Shown piece after piece: positions 24,816-33,655 of a DNA stretch of 41,102 bases. Origin of the DNA: Chloroflexota bacterium (GTDB lineage Bacteria; Chloroflexota; Dehalococcoidia; Lucifugimonadales; HRBIN23); the NCBI GenBank assembly GCA_016210325.1, contig JACQUK010000071.1, positions 1 to 41,102 of the forward strand, in the 5' to 3' direction. How positions within the stretch are numbered: the stretch's first letter is position 1; each line of letters opens with the position of its first letter. The notes beneath the pieces were generated by a model that saw nothing but the letters and a program-made list of their open reading frames with translations, was not told where the DNA came from and did not search any database. The translations under genes and the position numbers were made by a program.

Positions 24816-25826
24816 ATGTTGGAGATCACCCAGGAGAAACTGCTCTGGATGTACCGGACCATGACCACCATCCGCCAGTTCGAGGAGCGGGCCCTGGCAG
24901 AGGTCAGCGCCCGCCGGACCTTCGGCGGCTCCCACTCCTCGGCCGGGCAGGAGGCGGGCCCCACCGGCATCTGCGCACATCTGTCCCCCCAGGACTACAT
25001 CGCCAGCACCCACCGGGGCCACGGCCACTGCATCGCCAAGGGGGTAGACCCCAAGTTGATGATGGCGGAGCTCTTTGGGCGCGCCACCGGCAGCAACAAG
25101 GGCAAGGGCGGCTCCATGCACATCGCTGACATGTCCAAAGGGATGCTGGGGGCCAACGGCGTGGTGGCGGCCAGCGTCCCCCTGGCCGTGGGGGCAGCCC
25201 TCAAGGCGAAGCTGCGCAAGGAGGACGCGGTTGCCGTGGCCTTCTTCGGCGACGGCGGCTCCAACCAGGGCATCATCCACGAGAGCATGAACCTGGCCTC
25301 TATCTGGAAGCTGCCAGTCATCTTCGTCTGTGAGAACAACCAGTACGCCGAGTCCACCCCAGCGGAGTACTCGGTGTCGGTCCGCAACGTGGCCGACCGG
25401 GCCGCAGGCTACGGCATGCCCGGTGTCATCGCCGACGGCATGGACATCTTCGACGTATACGACAAGGCGGGGGCAGCGGTCGGCCGCGCCCGCTCCGGAC
25501 AGGGCCCCACGCTGCTGGAGTGCAAGACCTACCGCTACTACGGCCACTTCGCCGGCGACAACCCCCGCTCCTACCGTAGCGAGGAGGAGGAGAAGCAATG
25601 GCACGCCAAGGACCCCATCCAGCAGTTCCGTCAGCGGGTCCTGGCCGAGAAGGTCCTGCCCACCGGTGAGCTGGATGCCGTAGATGCCGAGGTGGCCGCC
25701 CTGATGGACGAGGCGGTCCGCTTCGCCGACGCCAGCCCCCTGCCTGGGCCTGAAGGGCTCTATGAAGATGTTTACGTCAACTATCCGCTGGAGGCGCTGC
25801 GGCGCGGCGCCGGCATGGGCGCATGA
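24816..25826 (+). CDS. 2-oxoacid/acetoin dehydrogenase E1 alpha subunit
   Basis: 336 residues. E1 alpha binds thiamine diphosphate and decarboxylates pyruvate, acetoin or a branched 2-oxoacid. The ThDP motif runs from GDGGSNQG (145-152) to ENNQYAES (173-180). STHRGHGHCIAKG (64-76) and KGKGGSMHIAD (95-105) are typical of AcoA and PdhA proteins. GGGAGG precedes the ATG. The E1 beta gene follows after 61 bp. Motifs and length favour the acetoin or pyruvate type over the branched-chain type, but the substrate is not certain. Confidence 0.93.
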   Translation: MLEITQEKLLWMYRTMTTIRQFEERALAEVSARRTFGGSHSSAGQEAGPTGICAHLSPQDYIASTHRGHGHCIAKGVDPKLMMAELFGRATGSNKGKGGSMHIADMSKGMLGANGVVAASVPLAVGAALKAKLRKEDAVAVAFFGDGGSNQGIIHESMNLASIWKLPVIFVCENNQYAESTPAEYSVSVRNVADRAAGYGMPGVIADGMDIFDVYDKAGAAVGRARSGQGPTLLECKTYRYYGHFAGDNPRSYRSEEEEKQWHAKDPIQQFRQRVLAEKVLPTGELDAVDAEVAALMDEAVRFADASPLPGPEGLYEDVYVNYPLEALRRGAGMGA

Positions 25827-25887
25827 TACTTACCGAGAAAAGCGATGCCGCGGTGCCTGCTGTACCTACCTATTACAAGGAGGCGTC

Positions 25888-26913
25888 ATGACCACCACAG
25901 CACGCGAGATCCGCTACCGGGACGCGGTTAACGAGGCGCTGCGCCAGGAGATGCAGCGGGACCCGGACGTCATCATCCTGGGCGAGGATATCGCCGGCGG
26001 CGCTGGCCGCGCCCAGCAGGGGATCGTGGACGCCTGGGGCGGCCCCTTCCGCACCACCCAGAGACTGATCCAGGAGTTCGGCCCGGAGCGGGTGCGGGAC
26101 ACCCCCATCTCCGAGGGCGGGTTCATTGGCGCCGCCATCGGGGCCGCCGCCGCGGGCCTGCGCCCCGTGGCCGAGCTGATGTTCGTGGACTTCGTCGGGG
26201 TCTGCCTGGACCAGCTCCTGAACAACGCGGCCAAGATGCGATATATGTATGGCGGACAGATCACTATCCCCGTCACTATTGTCACCCGCATCGGCGCCGG
26301 AGTAGGCTCCGCGGCCCAGCACTCCGAGTCTTTCTACTCCATCTTCGCCCACATCCCCGGCCTCAAGGGCGTCGTGCCCTCGGACCCCTACACGGCCAAG
26401 GGGCTGCTCACCGCCGCCATCCGCGACGACGACCCGGTGGTGCTCTTCGAGCACAAGAAGCTGTACAACCGCACGGGGCCGGTGCCCCAGGAGGCATACA
26501 CCCTCCCCATCGGCAAGGCACGGGTGCTGAAGCCGGGCAAGGACATCACCCTGGTGGGCATCTCGCTAATGACGTGGGAGTGCATGGCGGCGGCAGAGGC
26601 GCTGGCCAAGGAGGGGGTAGACGCCGAGGTCATTGACCTGCTGAGCGTGTCACCCATTGACTACGACGCGGTGCTGGAGTCGGTGCGCAAGACTCACCGC
26701 CTGGTGGTGGTGGACGAGGACACGCCGCGGTGCAGCGTGGCGTCAGAAATCATCAGCATAGTCGCCGAGGAGGCGCTAGACTTCCTGGACGCGCCACCCA
26801 GAAAGGTCACTGCGCCACACACGCCGGTGCCCTACAGCCGCCCGTTGGAGAAGCTGTACGTGCCCGACGCGGCGCGCATTGTGGCGGCGGCCAGGGCGGC
26901 CGTGGGGAGGTAG
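25888..26913 (+). CDS. 2-oxoacid/acetoin dehydrogenase E1 beta subunit
   Basis: 341 residues from ATG 25888, which AAGGAGG precedes; frame remains open upstream into the E1 alpha gene. It pairs with E1 alpha as the ThDP heterotetramer. Landmarks are ILGEDIAGGAG (about 28-38), RDTPISEGGFIGAAIGAAAAGLRPV split around residue 80, AQHSESFYSIF and the C-terminal transketolase domain (ITLVGISLMTWE, VDEDTPRCSVASEI). The E2 acyltransferase and E3 lipoamide dehydrogenase usually follow; here an AT-rich island starts instead. Confidence 0.93.
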   Translation: MTTTAREIRYRDAVNEALRQEMQRDPDVIILGEDIAGGAGRAQQGIVDAWGGPFRTTQRLIQEFGPERVRDTPISEGGFIGAAIGAAAAGLRPVAELMFVDFVGVCLDQLLNNAAKMRYMYGGQITIPVTIVTRIGAGVGSAAQHSESFYSIFAHIPGLKGVVPSDPYTAKGLLTAAIRDDDPVVLFEHKKLYNRTGPVPQEAYTLPIGKARVLKPGKDITLVGISLMTWECMAAAEALAKEGVDAEVIDLLSVSPIDYDAVLESVRKTHRLVVVDEDTPRCSVASEIISIVAEEALDFLDAPPRKVTAPHTPVPYSRPLEKLYVPDAARIVAAARAAVGR

Positions 26914-26989
26914 CAGCGCCCCCTCAAGGTTGGTCAAGCGCGGCCATACCTGTAACCTGCTGCACATAGCCGTTGGAGCAAAGAAGAGC

Positions 26990-26995
26990 TATACT
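26990..26995 (+). promoter_or_regulatory. Candidate -10 box of the TIGR04255/HEPN cassette
   Basis: TATACT (5/6) lies 42 bp before the first gene of the cassette. No good -35 box is seen. Confidence 0.3.
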
Positions 26996-27037
26996 CGAAG
27001 GTACAGGGGAAAGGATCAAAGACCGCTCAGGAGTCCT

Positions 27038-27793
27038 ATGAAAAGCCGTACCTACAACAGACCCCCCTTACAAGAGGTCATTGTTGAAATCCTTGTGGGC
27101 CCCAGTACTGCCTGGGACCTCACCGTTCCCGGTATCTTATATGAAGGGTTGAAAAAGGATTTCCCTGTTCGTGAAAGACGCCAAATTCAGGAAGTGGACA
27201 TTCAGCAGGCAACTGGAAGCTCCGCGCTCAATGTGAAGCAAAGCGAACGTGCCGTGTTCCTGGCAAATGATAGACGACGTCTTGTCCAAGTCGGGGATAG
27301 ACTAATCGCTGTCAACCAATTACCACCCTATCCCGGGTGGCAAGAAGTCAGGAACTCCGTACAGGCGGCATATACGGCTCTGAAAGCGGTAGTGACCGTA
27401 AATGAACTCCGACAGCTTTCTTTGCGGTATATAGACCGGATCGTAATCCCTGGAACCAAGGTAAAGGTCGAAGACTATTTGAAGTTCAGGCCGCACTTTG
27501 AGGGTGTCGAAAAGGATTCTCCACTGGATACATGGGCTGCCTTCATTGTGGGTATTCAGGTTCCGTATGATGACTCAAAAAACCTGCTCCGCATACAGAT
27601 AGGTTCCGGACTGCCTGAAAAGGATAAACAGGTGTTTTCCATGGAAACAGATTACCGTCTTGTGCAAGCAGGAGCGGTTCATACAGAACAGATTCTCGAA
27701 TGGCTTGATGTAGCTCACAGAAGGTGTGACGCCGCCTTTGAAAGCGCTATAACAGACAACCTTCGGCAGCTCTTCCAGCCGGTGGAGGAATAG
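27038..27793 (+). CDS. TIGR04255 family protein
   Basis: 251 residues from ATG 27038, with AGGAG upstream. The pattern matches the sporadic TIGR04255 family: N-terminal RPPLQEVIVEI, LVQVGDRLIAVNQLPPYPGW in the middle (about 90-110), and LRQLSLRYIDRIVIP, the family's LRYIN-like strand, then FSMETDYRL. The function is unknown. Members occur patchily, often in variable regions. It is the first gene of a tight three-gene set, with one base between its stop codon and the next ATG. The region is more AT-rich than the flanking E1 genes. Confidence 0.75.
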   Translation: MKSRTYNRPPLQEVIVEILVGPSTAWDLTVPGILYEGLKKDFPVRERRQIQEVDIQQATGSSALNVKQSERAVFLANDRRRLVQVGDRLIAVNQLPPYPGWQEVRNSVQAAYTALKAVVTVNELRQLSLRYIDRIVIPGTKVKVEDYLKFRPHFEGVEKDSPLDTWAAFIVGIQVPYDDSKNLLRIQIGSGLPEKDKQVFSMETDYRLVQAGAVHTEQILEWLDVAHRRCDAAFESAITDNLRQLFQPVEE

Positions 27794-27794
27794 G

Positions 27795-28316
27795 ATGCCC
27801 ACCGCTACGGCTGCAAAGGACTTACTGCCGCAGGGCACTAGAAATCCAGCAGACTATGGGTATATTGCTGGGTATATTGCTCGCCCGCCTCGGTCCCATA
27901 TGGAAGGTGGCACGCCAACACAGGTTCATATACAACAGTACATTGTGGCGGCCTCCCAGGCTTTTTGGCCAGTAACTGTTGATGCCGACTCGCTGCTGAA
28001 AGAGTTATCAAGCCTGGGCGTCTCATGCGTGAATCCAGGGGCCGTTCGTGACTATCTGGCCCATTACTCGGACTTACCTCTGCTCGTTGGGCAAATGACG
28101 AGGCAGGTCCATCAGGCTCTCCAAGATATGCGCCTTAGTCTAGAACTGGTTTACGACCCGGAGGATACCAACACAGAAACCCTGGTTTTGTACCTTCATC
28201 CGACCGAACTAGATCCCTCCCTTTTTAAACATCTTCGAGCGTGGAACCACACAGTTGCTGAACAAATGATATCCTCAGAAGCGTGGTTCATAGTCAACTT
28301 CGACCTGCGCCCATAA
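27795..28316 (+). CDS. Hypothetical protein, middle gene of the HEPN cassette
   Basis: 173 residues, no family recognised. GGAGG sits inside the end of the preceding gene, one base from its stop codon, so translation is probably coupled. There is no signal peptide or membrane segment. The C-terminal half has alternating strands and helices (LVLYLHPTELDPSLFKHLRAW, then EAWFIVNFDLRP). Its position between a TIGR04255 gene and a HEPN-like gene suggests a part in the same system. Confidence 0.65.
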   Translation: MPTATAAKDLLPQGTRNPADYGYIAGYIARPPRSHMEGGTPTQVHIQQYIVAASQAFWPVTVDADSLLKELSSLGVSCVNPGAVRDYLAHYSDLPLLVGQMTRQVHQALQDMRLSLELVYDPEDTNTETLVLYLHPTELDPSLFKHLRAWNHTVAEQMISSEAWFIVNFDLRP

Positions 28317-28326
28317 AGAGCAGACT

Positions 28327-28704
28327 GTGTTTGCGTGGAGCGACTATCTTTCACTAGCCCGCTATCTAGTTCAAAACGCGCCACAGACCGGAACTCAGGA
28401 AGCGGCTCAGCGTTCTTCCGTCAGCCGGGCTTATTATGCCGCCTATTGTCTGATAAGGGGATGGGCTTCTGGCCAAGCTCCTGACCCATTTGTTCCGACT
28501 AGAACAGGTCGAGATCACGGACTACTACGTACATGGCTGCGCGGTCATAGAGAGGTCCATGTGGCCCAAGAACTGGAACAGTTACATGACTGGCGGAAAC
28601 AATGCGATTACGACGATACTCTCGGAGTATCACTCGATATCGTCTGTCAGGAAGCACTGGACCGTATCGAACAAACTTTGGACACTCTTGCCATAATTCC
28701 GTAG
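28327..28704 (+). CDS. HEPN-domain-like protein
   Basis: 125 mostly helical residues. SSVSRAYYAAYCLI (31-44) and LHDWRKQCDYDDTL (about 85-98) match the two conserved helices of the HEPN superfamily (SRAYYAA and R...DYD). HEPN proteins are often RNases or nucleotidyl-transfer targets in toxin-antitoxin and defence modules, and some have lost catalysis; a clear RxxxxH ribonuclease motif is not obvious here. It starts at GTG, 11 bases after the preceding gene, with a weak ribosome site. Confidence 0.75.
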   Translation: MFAWSDYLSLARYLVQNAPQTGTQEAAQRSSVSRAYYAAYCLIRGWASGQAPDPFVPTRTGRDHGLLRTWLRGHREVHVAQELEQLHDWRKQCDYDDTLGVSLDIVCQEALDRIEQTLDTLAIIP

Positions 28705-28899
28705 AGCCATGAGGGTATCCCCGGGATCGGGACCCGTTGGCATAAACTGCTGCCGTCCCACAGCTATTACCGAGCTTATCCCCCCTTAACCCGTCCAACA
28801 CCTGCTGCCGGGCCCAGAAACAGTGCCGGTATTGCTGGGCTTGTCCTTCCCCAAACCCACCACCGGCGGGTGGGCAGGCCTCCAGCCAACCACCGGGGC
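28705..28899. other. Gene-free stretch
   Basis: No gene is visible. A CCCACC-CGGC-GGGTGGG palindrome lies near 28856-28874. It separates the HEPN cassette from pseudogene debris. Confidence 0.3.
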
Positions 28900-29243
28900 C
28901 TACCCCACCTCCGGCCAACGTGTGTGCCACTCGGTGGCCCCCTCGTAGGCGTGGGCGGCCTTCAGCACCGTGGCCTCGTCCCAGGCGCGGCCCATGATCT
29001 GGAGGCCGATGGGCAGCCCCCGGCTGTCGAAGCCGCACGGTACCGAGACCGCCGGCGTTCCAGTGAAGTTGCAGGGCCGCGTCAGGGTGCCCAGGATGGC
29101 CGCCGCCGGCTCCTCCCGGTCGGCCTATCTTGACCATGGGCCGCTGTAGGAGCGGCGCCGTCCCCTGGCACGTCGGTCCTACCAGGACGTCCACCTGGGC
29201 CAGGGCCGCCTCCATCTCCTGCTGCATGCGGCGGCACACCCGC
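28900..29243 (-). pseudogene. 3' fragment of an amidase gene, frameshifted
   Basis: On the minus strand this encodes the last 110 or so residues of an amidase, from [21 protein letters not shown] to EWHTRWPEVG and a TAG stop. It closely resembles the C-terminus of the intact amidase at 32180-33595, both in protein (RGLPIGLQIMGRAWDEATVLK) and in DNA. A small indel near 29125-29130 breaks the frame (cggtcggcctatc where the intact copy has cggtcgccgatc). The first three quarters of the gene are missing; the break is against a histidine kinase fragment. Confidence 0.85.
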
Positions 29244-29365
29244 TGGGTCTTGCTGTCTCCAATGCTTTCATCGTGGCGCACGGCGGCCGCATCTGGGCCG
29301 AGAGCAACAGCGGTCAGGGGGCACGGTTCCACTTCACCCTACCGCTCCGTGGTGGTATCGGTTGA
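29243..29365 (+). pseudogene. 3' fragment of a sensor histidine kinase gene
   Basis: About 40 codons in one frame end with TGA at 29363: [33 protein letters not shown]. This is the G2-box end of a HATPase_c domain. Everything upstream is missing, and the opposite-strand amidase fragment starts at the junction. Confidence 0.8.
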
Positions 29366-29419
29366 CTCTAGAAGGAGTCCGGAATTGCCTGGACACCCCC
29401 TGATGGCGGGAGCATTATG

Positions 29420-29439
29420 CCGCACCCTTGAGGGTGCGG
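29420..29439 (-). terminator. Hairpin downstream of the PQQ-propeller gene
   Basis: CCGCACCC-TTGA-GGGTGCGG has an 8-bp stem and lies about 30 bp past the stop codon of the gene ending at 29468. There is no strong T-run. Confidence 0.45.
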
Positions 29440-29467
29440 TACCCAGAGGATTGCGGAATAGCTTCTT

Positions 29468-31363
29468 CTACCTCGTGACCGCCACCATGATGTAGGTGGT
29501 GATGTCCTCAGCGCCTGAGTCCGACACGCCACGCACGGCCAACGAGACGGACGCGCCTGCGAAGGTCTTGGACACGCTGATATGCGCCTGCGTCTCCTGG
29601 TTGGCGCCCAACGCAGGCCGGTCAAATGTCACCACAACGTCCGGAGGCCCAAGGCCAGTTGGGAGCACCGCGGTGAGGGTGACATTTTCGTTGAACGCTG
29701 GCGTGTACGGCAATGCTCTGACTCTCGCTGTGGCTATGCCACCAACTGGCACCGTCTGCTGAAGCCCATCCAGAGTAAGCTGGTACAGGCCATCGCCATA
29801 GCTCAGAAGCTGCCCGTCCTCAGAGACAACGTAGAGCCTTCCGGCAGCGAAGGCCGGGCTTGCGAACGTTCCAGTGAGCGTGGGCGCCCCACCACCGGAG
29901 CGGCCGTCAACGCGGAAGCCGACACGAGCGGTGGCCGCGCCCCTGGGGTAGGTGAGACTCCTCTGGTCCACTAGGTCGTAGGCTTCGCCCTGGCCATACC
30001 CGTTCACGACGTAGAGGACATCGCCCACCACAATGGGCGCCGAGGGAATCCACCCAGAGTTACCAGTGTTGACCTCCTGGCGGCTGCCAGTCGCTATCTT
30101 GAACGTGAACTTCTTGCCCGCAGTGGTCGCCATGATGACCTCGTCTCGCCACAGCGCCAGGGACCCGATGCTCCAGCCCTCAAACCCCGCTGTCCACCTG
30201 GTCTGCCCCGTGGTGACGTCAATACCAAGGAGCTTCCCACCCGGGAGGGCTGCCGGCCTGGTAGTGACCACGTTCCGAATCACCTCAGCCATGACCTTGC
30301 CGACGTCAAACAGTCCGACTTTCCCTAGGAGCTGCACACCCTTCTCCACAAGGCTGGGAAACGAGATACCGATTGACTCGCCAAGGGAGGGCACCAGGAC
30401 CATGCCCTGCGCCACCAGTGGAGTAGCCACGATGGGCTGCCCCACGTTGACCTTCCACTTCTGCTGACCGCTCAAGGCGTCCAGCCCGTAGATGTTGCCG
30501 TCCCACGAGCCCACCACCAGTGTCCCGCCGGGGTCTATCGCCGGGCTGGACACTATCCATCCGCCAGTCTGGGACCTCCACAGCGGTCGTCCATTCCGGG
30601 AGTCGAACCCGTACACGCTGCCATCGCCGGACCCAACGAACACCAGCCCCAGCGCCGGCAGTGGTGACGCCACAATCCAAGAGTCAGTTGTGGACTTCCA
30701 GACCAGGTCGCCGCTCCTGGCGTCTACGGCGTAGAGATTGTGGTCCGTTGAGCCGACGAACACCTTCCCGTCAGCAAGGGCCGGCGTGGACAGGACCATC
30801 CCGTCGGTCTTGAACCTCCATAGCAGCTTGTGGGTATTGACTTGCACTGCATACACGTAGGTATCAGATGACCCGAAATAGGCCACGTCGTTGGCAATTA
30901 CCGGCGAGGATGCGGCCCACCCCTGCGTGTCAGCGAACCGCCACCGGAGCTGAAGGCCGGTCACCGCCGGCTGGGCGGATACTGTATTCGTCCGCTGGGG
31001 AGTTGCGCCCCACATGGGCCAACCTGGTGGGATGTCCATGACCCTCGGAGGGAAAACAGGCGTTGGCGTGGGGGTCGGAGTAAGGGTCGGTATGGCGACC
31101 GGAGTCCTGGTAGGCGTAGGTGTAGCAGGTGGTGGGGGTGTGGGCGAGGCGGCAGCCGTGGGCGTGGTCCTGGAGGACGGAGTAGCCGTAGCTGTTGAAG
31201 TGGCTGTGGGTATCAGGACGCTGGTGGCCGTGGGGCTCCCCGGCGTTACCTGGGCGGTGGGCGACCGGGGCGGTGTCACCGTGGGGGTGGACTCGGGCCG
31301 GCTACAAGCAGCCACCAACCCCACAACCAGCACGCACAGAAAGACCAAAGTCCTCACCTTCAT
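29468..31363 (-). CDS. Lipoprotein with PQQ-type beta-propeller
   Basis: 631 residues. The lipobox LVAAC puts the lipidated cysteine at residue 20. A Pro/Thr/Ala-rich spacer (about 21-105) should carry the domain away from the membrane. From about 125 to 500 there are PQQ/PQQ-like repeats: LRWRFADTQGWAASSPVIANDVAYFGS, split across blades, and repeated VFVGS..NLYAVDARSGDLVWK phrases. The C-terminal 100 residues look like a beta-sandwich (VPVGGIATARVRALPYTPAF). It is probably an extracellular binding or scaffold protein; catalytic PQQ residues cannot be confirmed. GGGGGG precedes the ATG. Confidence 0.85.
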   Translation of the reverse strand: MKVRTLVFLCVLVVGLVAACSRPESTPTVTPPRSPTAQVTPGSPTATSVLIPTATSTATATPSSRTTPTAAASPTPPPPATPTPTRTPVAIPTLTPTPTPTPVFPPRVMDIPPGWPMWGATPQRTNTVSAQPAVTGLQLRWRFADTQGWAASSPVIANDVAYFGSSDTYVYAVQVNTHKLLWRFKTDGMVLSTPALADGKVFVGSTDHNLYAVDARSGDLVWKSTTDSWIVASPLPALGLVFVGSGDGSVYGFDSRNGRPLWRSQTGGWIVSSPAIDPGGTLVVGSWDGNIYGLDALSGQQKWKVNVGQPIVATPLVAQGMVLVPSLGESIGISFPSLVEKGVQLLGKVGLFDVGKVMAEVIRNVVTTRPAALPGGKLLGIDVTTGQTRWTAGFEGWSIGSLALWRDEVIMATTAGKKFTFKIATGSRQEVNTGNSGWIPSAPIVVGDVLYVVNGYGQGEAYDLVDQRSLTYPRGAATARVGFRVDGRSGGGAPTLTGTFASPAFAAGRLYVVSEDGQLLSYGDGLYQLTLDGLQQTVPVGGIATARVRALPYTPAFNENVTLTAVLPTGLGPPDVVVTFDRPALGANQETQAHISVSKTFAGASVSLAVRGVSDSGAEDITTYIMVAVTR

Positions 31364-31450
31364 TCGCAGCCCCCCTTTCCCAACTTGTGGGCGTCGCCCT
31401 CAGCATCGCAGCCGCCTGCCGCGCAAAGCCCGCACGGCCTCGCAGCCCTG

Positions 31451-32140
31451 CTACGCGGCGGTGCTCGCCTTCAACCACATGAGCGCGCCCATGACCAGCA
31501 GCCACACGGTCAGGATGACCGAGAACACCGGGAAAAGCACATTGGTGACCATCGCCGAAGGGCCGTTGTAGTACTGCACCAGGCCCACCAGGGCCGCCCC
31601 AACGCCCGCTGCCACCGCAGCCCAGCCCAGCCACCGAGGGTAGCCGCTGCCCAGGGCAACAGCCAGGCCATACAGGATAAACGTAACCCCAAAGAAGACC
31701 ACAATCCAGATGCTGAAGAGGCCCAGGCCGACCTGGCCCACGGCGTCCGCGGAATGGAGCGCGACAGCCCTCTCGGCCGCTGGCGCAATGGCCCAGGCAT
31801 CCGCCATGCTCTTCAGCGCGAAGCCGTTGACGGCAAACAAGACGACGCCCAGGGCGGTGCCCACAGCCGCTATCGCGAAGCCCAAGCGAGCGAGCGCGGC
31901 GCCAGGCTGCACCGTGATGGAGCGATAAAGCCCGGCCAACCCACCCAGGACAAGGAGGACCGTGAAGACTATGCCCAACTGGACACCACGCCAGACGGTG
32001 CTTTCAGCGACCCGCCGCAGCAGGGCCTCAAGGTCATTGGGGTCAGCCACGCGAGGGTAGAGGGCGTTGACGATGATGCCCAGCACCGCGCCAGCGACCA
32101 GGGAGACCGCACTCATCCGCAGCAGCCATCGTTCGGCCAT
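31451..32140 (-). CDS. Multi-pass membrane protein, DUF4386-like
   Basis: 229 residues with about six membrane segments: residues 8-27, 50-72, 85-107, 130-158, 165-190 and 200-222. The overall layout resembles DUF4386-type proteins, but I cannot confirm this. Function unknown. GAGGGGG lies at good spacing before the ATG. It is 40 bp after the amidase gene on the same strand and may be co-transcribed with it. Confidence 0.65.
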   Translation of the reverse strand: MAERWLLRMSAVSLVAGAVLGIIVNALYPRVADPNDLEALLRRVAESTVWRGVQLGIVFTVLLVLGGLAGLYRSITVQPGAALARLGFAIAAVGTALGVVLFAVNGFALKSMADAWAIAPAAERAVALHSADAVGQVGLGLFSIWIVVFFGVTFILYGLAVALGSGYPRWLGWAAVAAGVGAALVGLVQYYNGPSAMVTNVLFPVFSVILTVWLLVMGALMWLKASTAA

Positions 32141-32179
32141 GCCACACCCCCTCTGAAGTCCTGAGCTGGGACCCAGATG

Positions 32180-33595
32180 CTAGGCTGGCTCGCTGGGCCA
32201 TCGCTGGTGCCACTCGGTGGCCTGCTCGTAGGCGTGGGCGGCCTTCAGGACCGTCGCCTCGTCCCAGGCGCGGCCCATGATCTGGAGGCCGATGGGCAGG
32301 CCGCGGCTGTCGAAGCCGCAGGGCACTGAGACCGCCGGCGTGCCGGTGTAGTCGCACGGGCGGGTGAGCACTCCGATGACCGAGGCCGCCGACTGCTCGC
32401 GGTCGCCGATCTTCACCATGGGCTTCTTGATCAGCGGCGCAGTGCCCGGGCAGGTGGGACTCACGATGACATCCACCTGGGCCAGGGCCGCCTGCATCTC
32501 CCGCTGCATAACACGGCGCAGTTGTTGCGCCTTCACGTACTGGGTCGCCGTCAGCACCATCGCCGCCTCCAGGCGGTCCCGCACATCGGCGCCGTAGTCC
32601 TGGGGACGGTCCCGCAGCCACGGCTCGTGGAAGGCGATGGCCTCGGCCATCGCGATGCTGGTCCCCGTGGCCGCCGAGAAGCGGAACGAGGGCAGCGAGA
32701 CCTCCTGGACGCTGCACCCCAGCTCCCCCAGCACCGCGACGGCCCGGTGGACCGCCTGGGAGACCTCCGGGTCCACGTCGTTAAAGAAGTGGTCCCGGGG
32801 CAGTCCTACCCTCAGGCCACGAAGGTCGCCCCTCAGCGCCGCCAAGTAGTCCGGCACCCGCACCCTGGCGGTGGAGGGGTCCTTGGGGTCGTAGCCGGCG
32901 ATGGCCCGAAGGACGGCTGCGGTGTCGGCCACGGTGCGGGTAAGCGGCCCGGCGTGGTCCAGGGACCAGGAGAGTGTCACCACGCCGTACTTGCTGACCC
33001 GGCCGTAGGTGGCCTTGAGGCCCACCACGCCGCAGAGGGCTGCCGGGATACGGATGGAGCCCCCGGTGTCGGACCCCATGGAGGCCAACGTCATGCCGCT
33101 GGCGATGGCGGCCCCGGAGCCGCTGCTGGAGCCACCGGTGATGCGCTCCAGGTCCCACGGGTTGCGCGCGGTGGGATAGTGCGGATTGATCCCCGTGCCG
33201 CCGATGGCGAACTCGTGCAGGTGGTTCTTGCCCACGATGACCGCTCCCGCCTTCTTGAAGCGGGATACCACCGTGCAGTCCTCGGTCGGCACGAAGTCGG
33301 CCATGATCTTGGAGCCTGCGGTGGTCCGTACCCCCTTGGTCCAGTACAGGTCTTTGAGGGAGACGGGGATTCCGTGCAGCGGCCCCCGGTACTTGCCCTG
33401 CTGCACCTCGCGCTCGGCCTTGCGGGCCTCCCGCAGGGCCGAGTCGCCCATGACGGTGATGAAGGCGTTCAGCTTTGGGTTCAGCCTCTCGATACGGTCC
33501 AGGTGCGCTCGCACCAGCTCCACGGGGGACAACTTCCGCTGCTTGACAAGACCAGCCGCTTCGATGATGGAGAGGCGCGTCAAGTCCTGAGCCAC
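32180..33595 (-). CDS. Amidase signature family enzyme
   Basis: 471 residues from GTG 33595, which AAGGAGGA precedes at ideal spacing; open frame reaches 33646. The Ser-cisSer-Lys triad is visible: K81 in PVSLKDL, S156 in RITGGSSSGSG and nucleophile S180 in GSDTGGSIRIPA. The family hydrolyses amides; GatA of the tRNA amidotransferase is a close relative. No gatB is near, and the small protein at 34218-34409 looks AtzG/GatC-like, so an AtzE-like small-molecule amidohydrolase is more likely than tRNA amidation. A decayed second copy of its 3' end lies at 28900-29243. Confidence 0.9.
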   Translation of the reverse strand: MAQDLTRLSIIEAAGLVKQRKLSPVELVRAHLDRIERLNPKLNAFITVMGDSALREARKAEREVQQGKYRGPLHGIPVSLKDLYWTKGVRTTAGSKIMADFVPTEDCTVVSRFKKAGAVIVGKNHLHEFAIGGTGINPHYPTARNPWDLERITGGSSSGSGAAIASGMTLASMGSDTGGSIRIPAALCGVVGLKATYGRVSKYGVVTLSWSLDHAGPLTRTVADTAAVLRAIAGYDPKDPSTARVRVPDYLAALRGDLRGLRVGLPRDHFFNDVDPEVSQAVHRAVAVLGELGCSVQEVSLPSFRFSAATGTSIAMAEAIAFHEPWLRDRPQDYGADVRDRLEAAMVLTATQYVKAQQLRRVMQREMQAALAQVDVIVSPTCPGTAPLIKKPMVKIGDREQSAASVIGVLTRPCDYTGTPAVSVPCGFDSRGLPIGLQIMGRAWDEATVLKAAHAYEQATEWHQRWPSEPA

Positions 33596-33655
33596 CAGAG
33601 TCCTCCTTCTCCATGGATGATGGGGCCAACCACACGCCTGCGCCAACGACTGGGG

